Positions 37,379-46,140 of a DNA stretch of 64,000 bases are shown here, in pieces. The notes under the pieces are model-generated. The model was not told where the DNA came from. It saw nothing but the letters and a program-made list of their open reading frames with translations, and did not search any database. The position numbers and the translations under genes are program-made. Source of the stretch: Microbacterium helvum. GTDB taxonomy: Bacteria > Actinomycetota > Actinomycetes > Actinomycetales > Microbacteriaceae. Location: the NCBI RefSeq assembly GCF_014779795.1, contig NZ_JACXZS010000001.1:434001-498000 (forward strand). Reading direction: 5' to 3'. How positions within the stretch are numbered: position 1 is the first letter of the stretch; every line of letters starts with the position of its first letter.

Positions 37379-38563
37379 TCACGCTGCAGGCGACGGCGGG
37401 AGCACGATCGGGTCGCGCAGGCTCTGTCCGATCGCAAGGTTCGCGACCAACGGGATTCCCATGAGGCCGATCACGACGTCACGCAGCAGCACCTGGGCTC
37501 GGTTTCGCGGGGCGAACGCAGACTTCATGCGGATTGCGGCCTCCTGTTTCGCACGCACGATTCCGTGCAGCTCACGGCGATAGGCGGCGAATGCGGAGCG
37601 GTGGTCGCCGGCGGCTTCGTGCAGCGCGCAGGCGAGGACGTACGCCTCAACCATCGCAAGCGCGGAGCCCTGCCCGGCCAGCAGTGACGGGGCCGCACCG
37701 GCGTCGCCGATCAGCGCGACGCGGCCACGCGACCATGACGGCAGGAGGATCTGGCTCGCACGGTCCATATAGAACGTGCGCGCGTGCGGCATCTGATCAA
37801 GGATCGCCGGCACCTCCCAGCCGACGTCCCGCAGCCGTTCGCGGAGCAACTGTTGCTGCGCGGCTGTGTCGCCTTGCGGCGGCGTGTCGCCGTCGTGGCG
37901 GAACATGAAGCAGATCATCGTCGAGTCGTCGCGCAGCCCGATCCGGAGAGTCAGGGCGCCCACGACGGTATGGGTGACCGCGATGAGCTCGTCGCGCGGA
38001 CGGTATCCCTCCAGGTCGAACGCGGCGACGGTGATGCCGAGGTCGCGTTCGAACTCCGGCTCCGGCCCGAACACCAGCGTCCGCACCCGGGAATGCAGGC
38101 CATCCGCCCCGACCACGAGATCGAACTCGCGCCGCGCACCACCGCGGAACTCGACCTGCACCCGGTCGCCGTCATCGTGGAGCGATTGCACCGTGTCATC
38201 GAAGATCGTCTCCACGTCACCGTCGAGAGCGTCCCAGATTGCAGCAGCCAGATCAGATCGCAGGATCGTGACGTACCCGCCGCCGTAGCCGTCGATGACG
38301 CGGAGAGGATCGAAGTGAGCGATACGTCGGCCGCTGTCGGATACCTCACGCGCCTCTCGGAAGCGATAGCCCTCCTGACGGAGCCGCGGCGCAAGCCCCA
38401 TACGATCCGCGACTTGGAACCCGGAGCCCCAGAAGTCGACCGCGTACCCCCCTCGCCGCAGCCCTGGAGCGTGTTCGACGATTGTGGGCTCGTGCCCCGT
38501 CCGTCGCAGCCAATAGGCGAGCGTGGGTCCAGCGATCCCCGCGCCGACGATGAGCACCTTCAT
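37379..38563 (-). CDS. FAD-dependent monooxygenase
   Basis: A 394-residue class A flavin monooxygenase, TetX/PHBH-like. FAD is bound by VGAGIAGPTLAYWL at the N terminus and by GDAGAAPSLLAGQG near residue 290; the DG motif is VGADGLHSRVR near 155. It hydroxylates or inactivates an aromatic or drug-like substrate with NAD(P)H and O2. Substrate unknown. Single gene; upstream lies a 29-bp perfect palindrome shared with the divergent SpoIIAA-like gene. Confidence 0.88.
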   Translation of the reverse strand: MKVLIVGAGIAGPTLAYWLRRTGHEPTIVEHAPGLRRGGYAVDFWGSGFQVADRMGLAPRLRQEGYRFREAREVSDSGRRIAHFDPLRVIDGYGGGYVTILRSDLAAAIWDALDGDVETIFDDTVQSLHDDGDRVQVEFRGGARREFDLVVGADGLHSRVRTLVFGPEPEFERDLGITVAAFDLEGYRPRDELIAVTHTVVGALTLRIGLRDDSTMICFMFRHDGDTPPQGDTAAQQQLLRERLRDVGWEVPAILDQMPHARTFYMDRASQILLPSWSRGRVALIGDAGAAPSLLAGQGSALAMVEAYVLACALHEAAGDHRSAFAAYRRELHGIVRAKQEAAIRMKSAFAPRNRAQVLLRDVVIGLMGIPLVANLAIGQSLRDPIVLPPSPAA

Positions 38564-38638
38564 GTCGACCTTCCTTCAGATCAGTGGTCGAACTGTTGGT
38601 CTCATTACTATGTCGCCCCGCTGCCTTGGCGGCGAGAG

Positions 38639-38667
38639 TATAGGCGTGATCCCGGATCACGCCTATA
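38639..38667. promoter_or_regulatory. 29-bp perfect palindrome, probable operator
   Basis: TATAGGCGTGATCC (38639-38652), one central C, GGATCACGCCTATA (38654-38667). It lies 76 bp before the monooxygenase start and 83 bp before the divergent SpoIIAA-like start. There is no T run and it sits between divergent genes, so an operator is likelier than a terminator. The binding protein is unknown; the MarR gene at 39228 is one candidate. Confidence 0.7.
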
Positions 38668-38700
38668 TCGTGAACCCCGCGCCCGCGCCGAGCCGGCACG

Positions 38701-38720
38701 ATCCGGCAGAAGTGCCGGAT
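38701..38720. repeat. Second inverted repeat in the same intergenic region
   Basis: ATCCGGCA-GAAG-TGCCGGAT, a perfect 8-4-8 dyad, 30 bp upstream of the SpoIIAA-like ATG. Could be an operator or an RNA hairpin if transcription starts upstream. Confidence 0.5.
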
Positions 38721-38749
38721 CTGGGAGGTCCCGGTGGCACGATGGGGCA

Positions 38750-39148
38750 ATGACGATCACAGCGATGACTGACCTGCCTTCCGGCACGCTGGGTTTCCAC
38801 GCGTCCGGCGTCGTGTCGGCCGAGGACTACCGGACAGCGCTCGATCCCGCCTTAAGGGCGGCGCTCGCCCAGCACCGGAAGGTCAACCTGGTCTACGTGC
38901 TCGGTGACGACTTCGACCGGTACACCGTCGGTGCCATGTGGCAGGATGTGATCCTCGAGCAGATGCCGCACGACATGTGGGGTCGCGTCGCCTTGGTGAC
39001 CGACCATTCCGGGCTCGCCGAGACGATCCATCTGCTGGCGTTCCTGTTCCCCGGGGAACTCAGGATCTTCCCCCTGGCCAAGCAGTCGGACGCCGTGGAC
39101 TGGGCGGCGGGCATCGCGACCGGACAGGGATCTGCGTCGTCCGACTGA
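38750..39148 (+). CDS. SpoIIAA/STAS-like protein
   Basis: A 132-residue protein of the SpoIIAA-like (STAS/SEC14-type) family: LGFHASGVVSAEDYRTALDP, KVNLVYVLGDDFDRYTVGAM, WGRVALVTDHSGLAETIHLL and GELRIFPLA. Such proteins bind small hydrophobic ligands or nucleotides; exact task unknown. CACGAT (38738-38743) lies 6 nt before the ATG, a possible leaderless promoter. Divergent from the monooxygenase and likely under the same operator. Confidence 0.78.
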   Translation: MTITAMTDLPSGTLGFHASGVVSAEDYRTALDPALRAALAQHRKVNLVYVLGDDFDRYTVGAMWQDVILEQMPHDMWGRVALVTDHSGLAETIHLLAFLFPGELRIFPLAKQSDAVDWAAGIATGQGSASSD

Positions 39149-39227
39149 ACGAGCGGTGGCACCCAGTGGGCGGACCGTCGTCGCTCGGTGCTGAGATGAC
39201 GATGGCGATATTGCGCCGTGCAGGCAG

Positions 39228-39710
39228 TCATAGGCCGAGGACGAGCAGGTCGGCCGGACTCGGTTCCCCGGCGGCGGACGCGAACACCTCCATGGCCTTC
39301 TGGACTTGGAGTCGCTCTTCGGAGGTCAGGTTCTGGAGGATCCGTGAGATCTCCGCGGCGCGACGTGCAGTGACGCCGTCCACCAACGCGCGGGCAGATG
39401 GCGTCAAGCGGAGCAGAGTCTCGCGACGACTGTCTTGGTTGATCTCTCGTTCCACCCATCCGGCGGCGACGAGTCGATCCACGGTTCGGCTGAAGGTCGA
39501 GGGGTGAGCCCCCATTCGGGCGGCAACGGAACCCATCCGCATCGGTCCCGACGCTGAGAGAAGTATCAAGACACGGAATTGGGGAAGAGTCACGTCGTGC
39601 AATGTGTCGGCCAGGCTCTTCGCGATGACTCCGAGGAGAGCGCGTGACGCGAGGATCAGAGCTTCGGCGCCGTCGCCCGACTGCGCCGAAGCGCGTGATG
39701 AGTCATTCAT
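39228..39710 (-). CDS. MarR-family transcriptional regulator
   Basis: A 160-residue winged-helix regulator: TLPQFRVLILLSASGPMRMG, SVAARMGAHPSTFSRTVDRL, VAAGWVEREINQDSRRE. Helix-rich ends form the dimer. It lies 90 bp downstream of the AGCS symporter gene on the same strand and near the monooxygenase and SpoIIAA-like genes, any of which could be its target. No palindrome was found directly upstream of its own start. Confidence 0.88.
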   Translation of the reverse strand: MNDSSRASAQSGDGAEALILASRALLGVIAKSLADTLHDVTLPQFRVLILLSASGPMRMGSVAARMGAHPSTFSRTVDRLVAAGWVEREINQDSRRETLLRLTPSARALVDGVTARRAAEISRILQNLTSEERLQVQKAMEVFASAAGEPSPADLLVLGL

Positions 39711-39800
39711 CGATCGGCCATTCGCACGTCAGGCACGATACATCCACAGCCTTGCCATCCGCTGGCCCTCGGGCATGAGTTCGGGTGCCTCAGTCCTCGC

Positions 39801-41312
39801 TCAGTCCGAACGTTCGTCCTGCTGGTGAAGATGGTCGCGGTGTTTTGCGGCTTGATGCTGCCGCGTGGGCAGGTCGAGTGGGCCTGTGACCGAGAGTTCG
39901 TCCTCCCAGCATTCGATGCCGGTGACGCCGGCGAGCCGGTCGCGAGTGAAGACCGGGTCTCGGCCTTGCCGGCGCTGGTGGGTGTAGTCGCTGAGGAGTT
40001 TGAAAGCGATGCCCGAGAGGAGCCCGATTGCGATGAGGTTCGTCAGGGCCATCAGGCCCATCACTCCGTCTGCGAAGTTCCACACCAGGTCGGCGCCCAC
40101 GACCGAACCGGCGAGCACGGCGACGACGACGAGGATCCGGTAGGCATTGAGCACCCAGGGACGGGTCGTGATGAACTCGATGTTCGACTCGCCGTAGTAG
40201 TAGTTGCCGAGGATGGACGAGAAGGCGAGTAGGAAGACGATCACGCTCAGCGCGATGCTCGACCAGTCGCCGAGGGTGCTCACCAGCGCGCCCTGGGTGA
40301 GGCCGATGCCACGTGTCGCGCTGCCGAGGTCCGGCACTGACACCAGGATGATGAACGCTGTGATGGAGCACACCAGGAAGGTGTCGAAGTAGACCCCGAG
40401 CGTCTGCACGAGCCCCTGCTTCACCGGGTGGGTCACGGCGGCACTGGCCCCGGCGTTGGGGGCGGAGCCGAGCCCGGCCTCGTTGGAGAACATGCCGCGT
40501 TTGACGCCGGTGAGCACGATGTAGCCGAATGCCGCTCCGACGACCTCGTTGAAACCCCACGCCTGCGTGAAGATCTCAACGAAGACGGGACCGATGCGGT
40601 CGACATGCAGCGCCACCACCACGATGCCCAGCAGCAGGTAGGCCAGCGCCATGATCGGAACGAGGAACTGCGTGACCGACGCGATGCGGCGCACGCCGCC
40701 GAACACGACCAGCCCGGTGAGGACTGCGATGCCGAGCCCGACACCCCAGGGCAGCCACGCGGAATCGGCGCCGACGGTCGCGGTGACTGTCGCGGAGATG
40801 GTGTTGGCCTGCAGCGAGCTGAACGCGAACGGGAAGCAGACGATGAGGATGATCGCGAACCACACTCCGAGCCACCGCGCTTTCAGCCCCCGTTCCATGT
40901 AGTACGCCGGTCCCCCGCGGAAACTGTCCTTGTCACGGACTTTGAACAGCTGCGCGAGGGAGGATTCGATGAAGCTCGAAGCTCCGCCGATGAACGCCAT
41001 CAGCCACATCCAGAACACTGCGCCCGGCCCGCCCACCGCGATCGCGGTCCCGACTCCGGCGATGTTCCCGACGCCGACCCGGGACGCGGCGGACATCGTG
41101 AACGCCTGGAATGCCGACACGGATTGCGGTTCGCCGGATTCGTTGCGGGGGGTCTTGTCGGTGAGGGTGCGGAACATCTCTGGGACCAGCCGGAACTGAA
41201 CCACACCCGACCGCACCGTGAAGTAGATGCCCAGCAGCACCACCACCGGCAGCACGATCCATGTCCAGAGATTGTCACCCCAGGTCAGCAGCCATTCGTT
41301 CACGGCATCCAT
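39801..41312 (-). CDS. Sodium:alanine/glycine symporter (AGCS family)
   Basis: A 503-residue carrier with about eleven membrane segments. The family signature GNIAGVGTAIAVGGPG is followed by FWMWLMAFIGGASSF; later marks are GGPAYYMERGLKARWLG and GMFSNEAGLGSAPNAGASA. It imports small neutral amino acids with Na+. The C terminus is a His/Gln-rich hydrophilic tail (RQHQAAKHRDHLHQQDERSD). CATACT on the minus strand (41325-41320) lies 7 nt before the ATG, suggesting a leaderless transcript. Confidence 0.92.
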   Translation of the reverse strand: MDAVNEWLLTWGDNLWTWIVLPVVVLLGIYFTVRSGVVQFRLVPEMFRTLTDKTPRNESGEPQSVSAFQAFTMSAASRVGVGNIAGVGTAIAVGGPGAVFWMWLMAFIGGASSFIESSLAQLFKVRDKDSFRGGPAYYMERGLKARWLGVWFAIILIVCFPFAFSSLQANTISATVTATVGADSAWLPWGVGLGIAVLTGLVVFGGVRRIASVTQFLVPIMALAYLLLGIVVVALHVDRIGPVFVEIFTQAWGFNEVVGAAFGYIVLTGVKRGMFSNEAGLGSAPNAGASAAVTHPVKQGLVQTLGVYFDTFLVCSITAFIILVSVPDLGSATRGIGLTQGALVSTLGDWSSIALSVIVFLLAFSSILGNYYYGESNIEFITTRPWVLNAYRILVVVAVLAGSVVGADLVWNFADGVMGLMALTNLIAIGLLSGIAFKLLSDYTHQRRQGRDPVFTRDRLAGVTGIECWEDELSVTGPLDLPTRQHQAAKHRDHLHQQDERSD

Positions 41313-41492
41313 GCGCGCCAGTATGGCGGAGCCACACCAGAGAAGGTGGCATTTCCCGCACGCGGATCGTGTGCCGCGCCGACTCCGAGCCAGGCTGCCC
41401 GAGGCCGGTTACAGCTGATCGCTTGTGCGTTGTGCAACAGTTGCTGTTCTGCAAGTATGTTGGCGTTCGTCCCACCCGAAGAACGGAGGACG

Positions 41493-41777
41493 ATGCTCAC
41501 GCTCACCGACAACGCCGCCACCTTGATCTCAGGCTTCGTCCGCAGTCAGGGCCGAAACACCCGTTCCGGGATCCGCATCAGGATGGCCGGCGGCGACCAC
41601 GCTCACGGCCTGAATGTCGAGTACGCGGCGGCGCCCTCACCCGCAGACGAGATCGTGGAACGAAACGGTGCGCGGGTGTTCCTCGATAGCAGCGCGGCGC
41701 TGTATCTGGCGTCCAAAGAACTCGATGCGACCTTCCGGAATGGAATGGTCGATCTGACGGTGCACGATCGCGGCTGA
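41493..41777 (+). CDS. HesB/IscA-like protein lacking cysteines
   Basis: A 94-residue protein beginning MLTLTDNAATLISGFVRSQG with the HesB/IscA fold pattern (LNVEYAAAPSPADEIVERNG, VFLDSSAALYLASKELD). The three cysteines that bind iron-sulfur clusters in IscA are absent; the protein has no cysteine. It may therefore be a structural relative with another ligand. CGGAGGA before the ATG is a good ribosome site. An 11-bp palindrome GCAAC-A-GTTGC lies at 41433-41443 upstream. Confidence 0.75.
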   Translation: MLTLTDNAATLISGFVRSQGRNTRSGIRIRMAGGDHAHGLNVEYAAAPSPADEIVERNGARVFLDSSAALYLASKELDATFRNGMVDLTVHDRG

Positions 41778-41804
41778 CTCCTCCGGCGGTTCGCCGTCGG
41801 CCCC

Positions 41805-42950
41805 TCAGCTCGCGAAGATCATCCGCGGGAGGATGACGTCGAACTGGCAGCCGCCAGGGACGTTGCGAGCCGAGATGTCGCCCTCGTGCGCTTTGACGAT
41901 GCCGTGGGCGATGGCCAGCCCCAGTCCTGCGCCGCCGGCGTGGGAGACGGGATCGGGTGTCCGCGACGAATCCGCTCGCCAGCCCGCGAGGAAGATCTTC
42001 GGCATGTCTGCCTCGGCGATTCCTCCCCCCGCGTCCACGACAGACAGCATGGCCGTTCCGTCTCCGACGTCGCGCGTGGCGACGGAGATCTCGCTACCCG
42101 GTGGCGAATGCTGGATCGCGTTCATCAGCAGGTTGCCGACGACTCTCGCGAGCTCCCGCGCATCGCCCACGACGGTCAGGTCGGGGCTCGGGGACTCCCG
42201 GATCGTGATCCGCCGCGTCTGAGCCAGCGTGCGCAGCTCGGCGACGGCGTCGCTGACCAGGTCATAGAGCGACACCGGCTCTCTCGACAGCGAGAGGCGT
42301 CCAGACTGGATCTTCGACAGCTCGAACAGCTCGTCCACCAGCGCGGACAGATGTCCTACCTGCGTCCGCATCTGCCGGTGGAATCGCTGCGGATCATCCG
42401 TCATGCCGTCTTCGAGCGCCTCTGCCATCGCTCGCAGTCCGGCGAGCGGGGTGCGCAGGTCGTGTGAGATCCAGGCCACGAGTTCACGCCGTGAGCTGTC
42501 CAGCGCTTCAACCTCAGCTCGTGCCTCCTCGAGTCGACGGCCGGTGCGCGCGAGCTCGGCCTGCAGGTTCGCGAGTTCGGAACGATCAAAGGATGCCGGC
42601 GGCTCGACGTGCTCGCCGTCGCCGAGGTCGCGCGCGTATCGGCGTAGTTGGGCGGCTTGCCGCGTGAAGGTGCGTCCGAGCACGACGGCCGCGGCCAGTG
42701 ACACCATGGTCGCACTCCCGGCCACCCAGATGCCCACAAGCAGGTCGTGCGGTGACAGATACATCGCCTGGGCGACCGCGATCATCCCGATCGTGACCGA
42801 CAGCATCGCCGTCAGCACCACGATGAGCAGTTGCACCATCAGCGGAGAGCGCCGCGCGAAGCGCAGACACAGCAGACCGATCGCGCCGACGACGACAGCG
42901 CACAGCAGCGCGATGCCGACGATGTCGAGCAGGTCGGGCAGTGGGATCAT
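41805..42950 (-). CDS. Sensor histidine kinase
   Basis: A 381-residue kinase. Three hydrophobic segments lie in residues 5-95, with hardly any extracytoplasmic domain, so sensing is probably within or near the membrane. A linker and coiled coil lead to HisKA (VAWISHDLRTPLAGLRAMAE, phospho-His) and HATPase (NLLMNAIQHS, DAGGGIAEAD, GGAGLGLAIAHG). ATG at 42950 overlaps the response-regulator stop (ATGA). It should phosphorylate the partner encoded immediately upstream. Stimulus unknown. Confidence 0.9.
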   Translation of the reverse strand: MIPLPDLLDIVGIALLCAVVVGAIGLLCLRFARRSPLMVQLLIVVLTAMLSVTIGMIAVAQAMYLSPHDLLVGIWVAGSATMVSLAAAVVLGRTFTRQAAQLRRYARDLGDGEHVEPPASFDRSELANLQAELARTGRRLEEARAEVEALDSSRRELVAWISHDLRTPLAGLRAMAEALEDGMTDDPQRFHRQMRTQVGHLSALVDELFELSKIQSGRLSLSREPVSLYDLVSDAVAELRTLAQTRRITIRESPSPDLTVVGDARELARVVGNLLMNAIQHSPPGSEISVATRDVGDGTAMLSVVDAGGGIAEADMPKIFLAGWRADSSRTPDPVSHAGGAGLGLAIAHGIVKAHEGDISARNVPGGCQFDVILPRMIFAS

Positions 42951-43675
42951 GTCCCCTCCCCGGGCTCGAACCGATACCCCACGCCCCAGACGGTGCACAG
43001 TCGCTGGGGTCGGGCAGGATCGTCCTCGGCCTTCTCGCGCAGGCGTCGCATCGTGACGGTGACGGTGGAGAGGTCTCCGAAGTCCCATCCCCAGACCGCG
43101 CGCAGCAGCTCCTCGCGGGTGAACGCACGCCGCGGGTGCTTGAGCAGGAACGCCAAGAGGTCGAACTCACGCGTCGACAGCGACAGCGCGACGCCGTCTC
43201 GCATGACGATACGCGCTGAGGGGTCGAGGTGGAACGGCCCGATGTCGAAGGGCGCTTCGGGCGCGAACTCGGTGAGGCTGCGGCGCATCACCGCCTGCAC
43301 GCGCAGTACGAGCTCGCGTGGGGAGAACGGCTTGGTGACGTAGTCGTCGGCGCCCGCCTCGAGCCCGTCCACCCGGTCCTCCGGCGCCCCGAGCGCGGTG
43401 AGGAGGATGACGGGGATGTCTTCGGTGCGCCGGATCCGCCGGCACACCTCGGCGCCGTCGATGCCCGGGAGCATACGGTCGAGGACGACGAGGTCGGGGG
43501 TGCGCTGGGCGATCGCGTCGAGTGCCGCGAAGCCGTCGGTCGCGGTGTCGACCATGAAGCCGGCAGCGCCGAGGTACGACTCGACGACCTCGCGAACGGT
43601 GGCGTCGTCTTCCACGACGAGGACCCGGCGATCGGTCAGATCGGGGGTGGGCTGCGCCGTCCTCGCGGTGGACAT
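42947..43675 (-). CDS. OmpR-family response regulator
   Basis: A 242-residue regulator. The receiver domain (residues 17-130) has acidic pocket VVEDD, phospho-acceptor Asp in LVVLDRMLPG and Lys in VTKPFSP. The C-terminal winged helix shows LSTREFDLLAFLLKHPRRAF and STVTVTMRRLREKAE. TATCCT on the minus strand (43687-43682) lies exactly 6 nt before the ATG, so the two-component mRNA is probably leaderless. It is the natural candidate to bind the CGTAA element found before the GT2, cytochrome b and phosphorylase genes. Confidence 0.92.
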   Translation of the reverse strand: MSTARTAQPTPDLTDRRVLVVEDDATVREVVESYLGAAGFMVDTATDGFAALDAIAQRTPDLVVLDRMLPGIDGAEVCRRIRRTEDIPVILLTALGAPEDRVDGLEAGADDYVTKPFSPRELVLRVQAVMRRSLTEFAPEAPFDIGPFHLDPSARIVMRDGVALSLSTREFDLLAFLLKHPRRAFTREELLRAVWGWDFGDLSTVTVTMRRLREKAEDDPARPQRLCTVWGVGYRFEPGEGT

Positions 43676-43733
43676 GGGGACAGGATAGGACGACCGCCTC
43701 GGCCTATGCTCCGAATACCGGCACGACGGCGCC

Positions 43734-43754
43734 GTTGTCTGCGCTTCGTAATCC
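43734..43754 (+). promoter_or_regulatory. Shared activator-like element, GT2 promoter
   Basis: GTTGTCTGCGCTTCGTAATC (43734-43753) matches a minus-strand element before the cytochrome b gene (47412-47392) at 18 of 21 bases. CGTAA ends 35 bp before the -10 TACCGT (43786-43791), which is followed by 7 nt and the ATG at 43799. No -35 consensus is seen, so an activator is likely. Confidence 0.65.
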
Positions 43755-43798
43755 TTTCGGCAACCGGCGCAGATCGCCCCACGCCTACCGTCGGGAGC

Positions 43799-44461
43799 AT
43801 GACCGCTGCCGTGGATGTCGTGTTCCCGTGTCTCGACGAGGCTCTCGCCCTCCCCACCGTGCTCGCAGACCTCCCCGAAGGCATGCGCGCCATCGTCGTC
43901 GACAACGGGTCGACAGACGGATCAGCCGAGGTCGCCGCAGCACACGGTGCGGTGGTCGTCAGCGAAGCTCGACGCGGATTCGGGTCGGCCGCCCACGCCG
44001 GCCTGCTCGCGGCGCAGGCGCCGATCGTCGCGTTCTGCGATGGCGACGGATCGTTCGTCTCGGCAGACCTCGCGATCGTCGTCGCTCCCGTCCAGGCAGG
44101 AACCGCGGACCTCGTCCTGGGACGCCGACGCGCAACCCCTGGCTCGTGGCCGCTGCATGCCCGCGTCGCCAACGCGTATCTCGCGTCCCGCCTGCGATCG
44201 CTGACCGGGGCTACCCTCCACGACCTGGGGCCGATGCGCGCAGCGAGACGCGAGATGCTGCTCGGCCTGGCGTTGACCGACCGACGCAGCGGGTATCCGC
44301 TGGAGATGGTGCTGCGCGCTGCCCGCGCGGGCTGGCGGATCTCCGAGACCGACGTCACGTATCGACCCCGGGTCGGCAGGTCTAAGGTCACCGGCACGGT
44401 ACGCGGCACGGCGACCGCGATCGCCGACATGACGAAGGTGCTTCGCGAGGACGCCCGATGA
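43799..44461 (+). CDS. Family 2 glycosyltransferase
   Basis: A 220-residue GT-A-fold transferase. PCLDEALALPTVLADLP begins the nucleotide-binding domain, VDNGSTDGSAEVA follows, and the metal-binding acidic motif is DGDGSFV. It has no membrane segment, so it acts in the cytoplasm, probably on a lipid or soluble acceptor. The following C-terminal part (RRSGYPLEMVLRAARAGWRI) resembles dolichol-phosphate-type transferases. Its stop overlaps the ATG of the DUF2064 gene. First gene of a three-gene operon. Confidence 0.85.
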   Translation: MTAAVDVVFPCLDEALALPTVLADLPEGMRAIVVDNGSTDGSAEVAAAHGAVVVSEARRGFGSAAHAGLLAAQAPIVAFCDGDGSFVSADLAIVVAPVQAGTADLVLGRRRATPGSWPLHARVANAYLASRLRSLTGATLHDLGPMRAARREMLLGLALTDRRSGYPLEMVLRAARAGWRISETDVTYRPRVGRSKVTGTVRGTATAIADMTKVLREDAR

Positions 44462-45069
44462 CCACGATCGTGGTGATGGCCAAAGAATGCCGACCGGGCC
44501 GCGTCAAGACACGTCTGCATCCGCCGTTCACCCTCCAGCAGGCGGCTCGCATCGCCGAGGCAAGCCTGCTCGACACGATCACGACCGTGTCCGAGCTGCC
44601 CGCACAGCGACGCGTGCTGTGCTTCGACGGCGACACGGCGCCTCCCCTCCCAATGGGCTGGGAGGTCGTCGCCCAGACCGACGGCACCCTCGACGAGCGG
44701 ATCGCGTACGCCCTCAGCGGATGCGACGGACCGACCGTGCTGGTCGGGATGGACACGCCGCAGTTCTCGATCGGCGATGTCGCGGCAGCGCTGACGTGGC
44801 CGGCGGACATCGATGCGTGGCTCGGTCCGGCGACGGACGGCGGATTCTGGGCGCTCGCGCTGCGCCGGCCCGACAGCGGCCTGGTCCGGGGTGTCGCGAT
44901 GTCGCGCGCCGACACCGGCGCGCGACAGAGACAACGCCTCGAAGAGGCGGGATTGCGTGTCGCCGAACTACCGACCCTCACCGACATCGACGACGCGGCC
45001 GCTCTCGACGAGGTCGCCGCGCAGCTGACCGACGGACACCTCGCACGGTTGCTGCAGGAGACGCGATGA
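44458..45069 (+). CDS. DUF2064 (TIGR04282-type) nucleotidyltransferase-fold protein
   Basis: A 203-residue protein of the DUF2064 family, a GT-A/nucleotidyltransferase-like fold related to CofC and MobA. Landmarks are the start VVMAKECRPGRVKTRLHPPF, the acidic GMDTPQFSIGD and GPATDGGFWALAL. Databases often name the family arsenosugar-biosynthesis-associated, but no radical SAM ArsS is encoded here. It may activate a sugar phosphate or transfer a sugar. Start and stop overlap the neighbours by 4 bp each. Confidence 0.82.
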   Translation: MTTIVVMAKECRPGRVKTRLHPPFTLQQAARIAEASLLDTITTVSELPAQRRVLCFDGDTAPPLPMGWEVVAQTDGTLDERIAYALSGCDGPTVLVGMDTPQFSIGDVAAALTWPADIDAWLGPATDGGFWALALRRPDSGLVRGVAMSRADTGARQRQRLEEAGLRVAELPTLTDIDDAAALDEVAAQLTDGHLARLLQETR

Positions 45070-45746
45070 CCGATCTCGTCGCCGACGTCTTCAGCGCACA
45101 CTACGAGCGCGCGCTGCACGCCGACACCGCGCCGGTCATGCTGCAGGACATGACCACGACCGAGGGCACCCGCCACGACCTCGTCCGCTACCTGGGAGAA
45201 GCGGATGCCGTCGAGCTGCGGATCGTGCGCGACCTGACCGGTCCTGTGCTCGACATCGGGTGCGGCCCGGGACGCATGGTGCGCGCCGCGCGCGCGGCGG
45301 GTCTCGCCGCTCTCGGCGTGGACGTCTCGGCCTCAGCCGCCCGGATCGCCCGACGTCGGGGCATCCCGGTATGGCACGGTTCGGTGTTCGATTCCCTCCC
45401 CGACGAGGGCACGTGGGGAGCGGCCCTGCTACTAGACGGCAATATCGGGATCGGCGGTGATCCCGCGGCGCTGCTGCGGCGCTGCCGTCAGCTGCTGCGG
45501 CCCGGGGGACGCCTGGTCGTCGAGACGCATCGCGACGGCCGCCGCGACGGCCGCTTCCGCGCGGTCCTGACGGACGCGACGGGCAGGGTGGGCGACGCGT
45601 TCCCGTGGGCCGAAGTGGGCAACCGGCCCCTGCGCGGCTACGCCCGGCGAACAGGGCTCCGACGCGTCCGTGAGTGGCGACGCGGTGACCGCGGCTTCGC
45701 CGAGTACGAGAAGCCGGCGCTCAACGGCGAGTCCGACGACGCGTGA
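45066..45746 (+). CDS. Class I SAM-dependent methyltransferase
   Basis: A 226-residue methyltransferase. Motif I is VLDIGCGPGRMVRAA, then LGVDVSASAARIARRRG and LLRPGGRLVVETH. The N terminus (VFSAHYERALHADTAPVMLQ) is not part of the core and may contact substrate. Substrate unknown; context suggests a sugar or a glycosyl carrier lipid. ATGA overlap with DUF2064. Its last 26 bp overlap the convergent membrane-protein gene. Confidence 0.85.
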   Translation: MTDLVADVFSAHYERALHADTAPVMLQDMTTTEGTRHDLVRYLGEADAVELRIVRDLTGPVLDIGCGPGRMVRAARAAGLAALGVDVSASAARIARRRGIPVWHGSVFDSLPDEGTWGAALLLDGNIGIGGDPAALLRRCRQLLRPGGRLVVETHRDGRRDGRFRAVLTDATGRVGDAFPWAEVGNRPLRGYARRTGLRRVREWRRGDRGFAEYEKPALNGESDDA

Positions 45747-46140
45747 GCCGCCACGTGACCAGCACGATCGCTGCAATCGTCGTCCACACCACCACCAGCC
45801 GCAGCGCGTAGTCACCGACGAGGATCGTGGGATTCGCCGACCCGCGGCCCTGCGCCCAGATCTCAGGAAGCACGAACAGCGACAGCGTCGCACCGACGAC
45901 GAACCCGACCTGCGCGATGGCGGTCGCCGCGATCGGGCGGCCGCCGGCATCCCGCCACCACCGGGCGCGCAGCGCCGACGTCAACGGCGCGATGACGCCG
46001 TCGTGCACCGCCACCACCGCGACCAGCCACACCAGGAGGGCGAACAGCTGCGCGGGCGTGAGCGTCGTCACCAGCAGCACCGCCCCATAGGCCAACAATC
46101 CGGCCGCAGCGACGAGGAGGAGTGCCCGTGCGACGATCAT
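45721..46140 (-). CDS. Small four-segment membrane protein
   Basis: A 139-residue protein with about four hydrophobic segments (starts VARALLLVAAAGLLAYGAVL; last WTTIAAIVLVTWRL) and an Arg-rich end. I recognise no family. ATG at 46140 overlaps the stop of the molybdoenzyme gene (ATGA), which makes it the third gene of the redox operon; it may anchor or assist the molybdoenzyme-cytochrome pair. Confidence 0.7.
   Translation of the reverse strand: MIVARALLLVAAAGLLAYGAVLLVTTLTPAQLFALLVWLVAVVAVHDGVIAPLTSALRARWWRDAGGRPIAATAIAQVGFVVGATLSLFVLPEIWAQGRGSANPTILVGDYALRLVVVWTTIAAIVLVTWRLTRRRTRR

Noticed and set aside
37102..37687. Short plus-strand frames at the island end
   Set aside because: No ribosome site, no domain, overlap with each other and with the monooxygenase gene.
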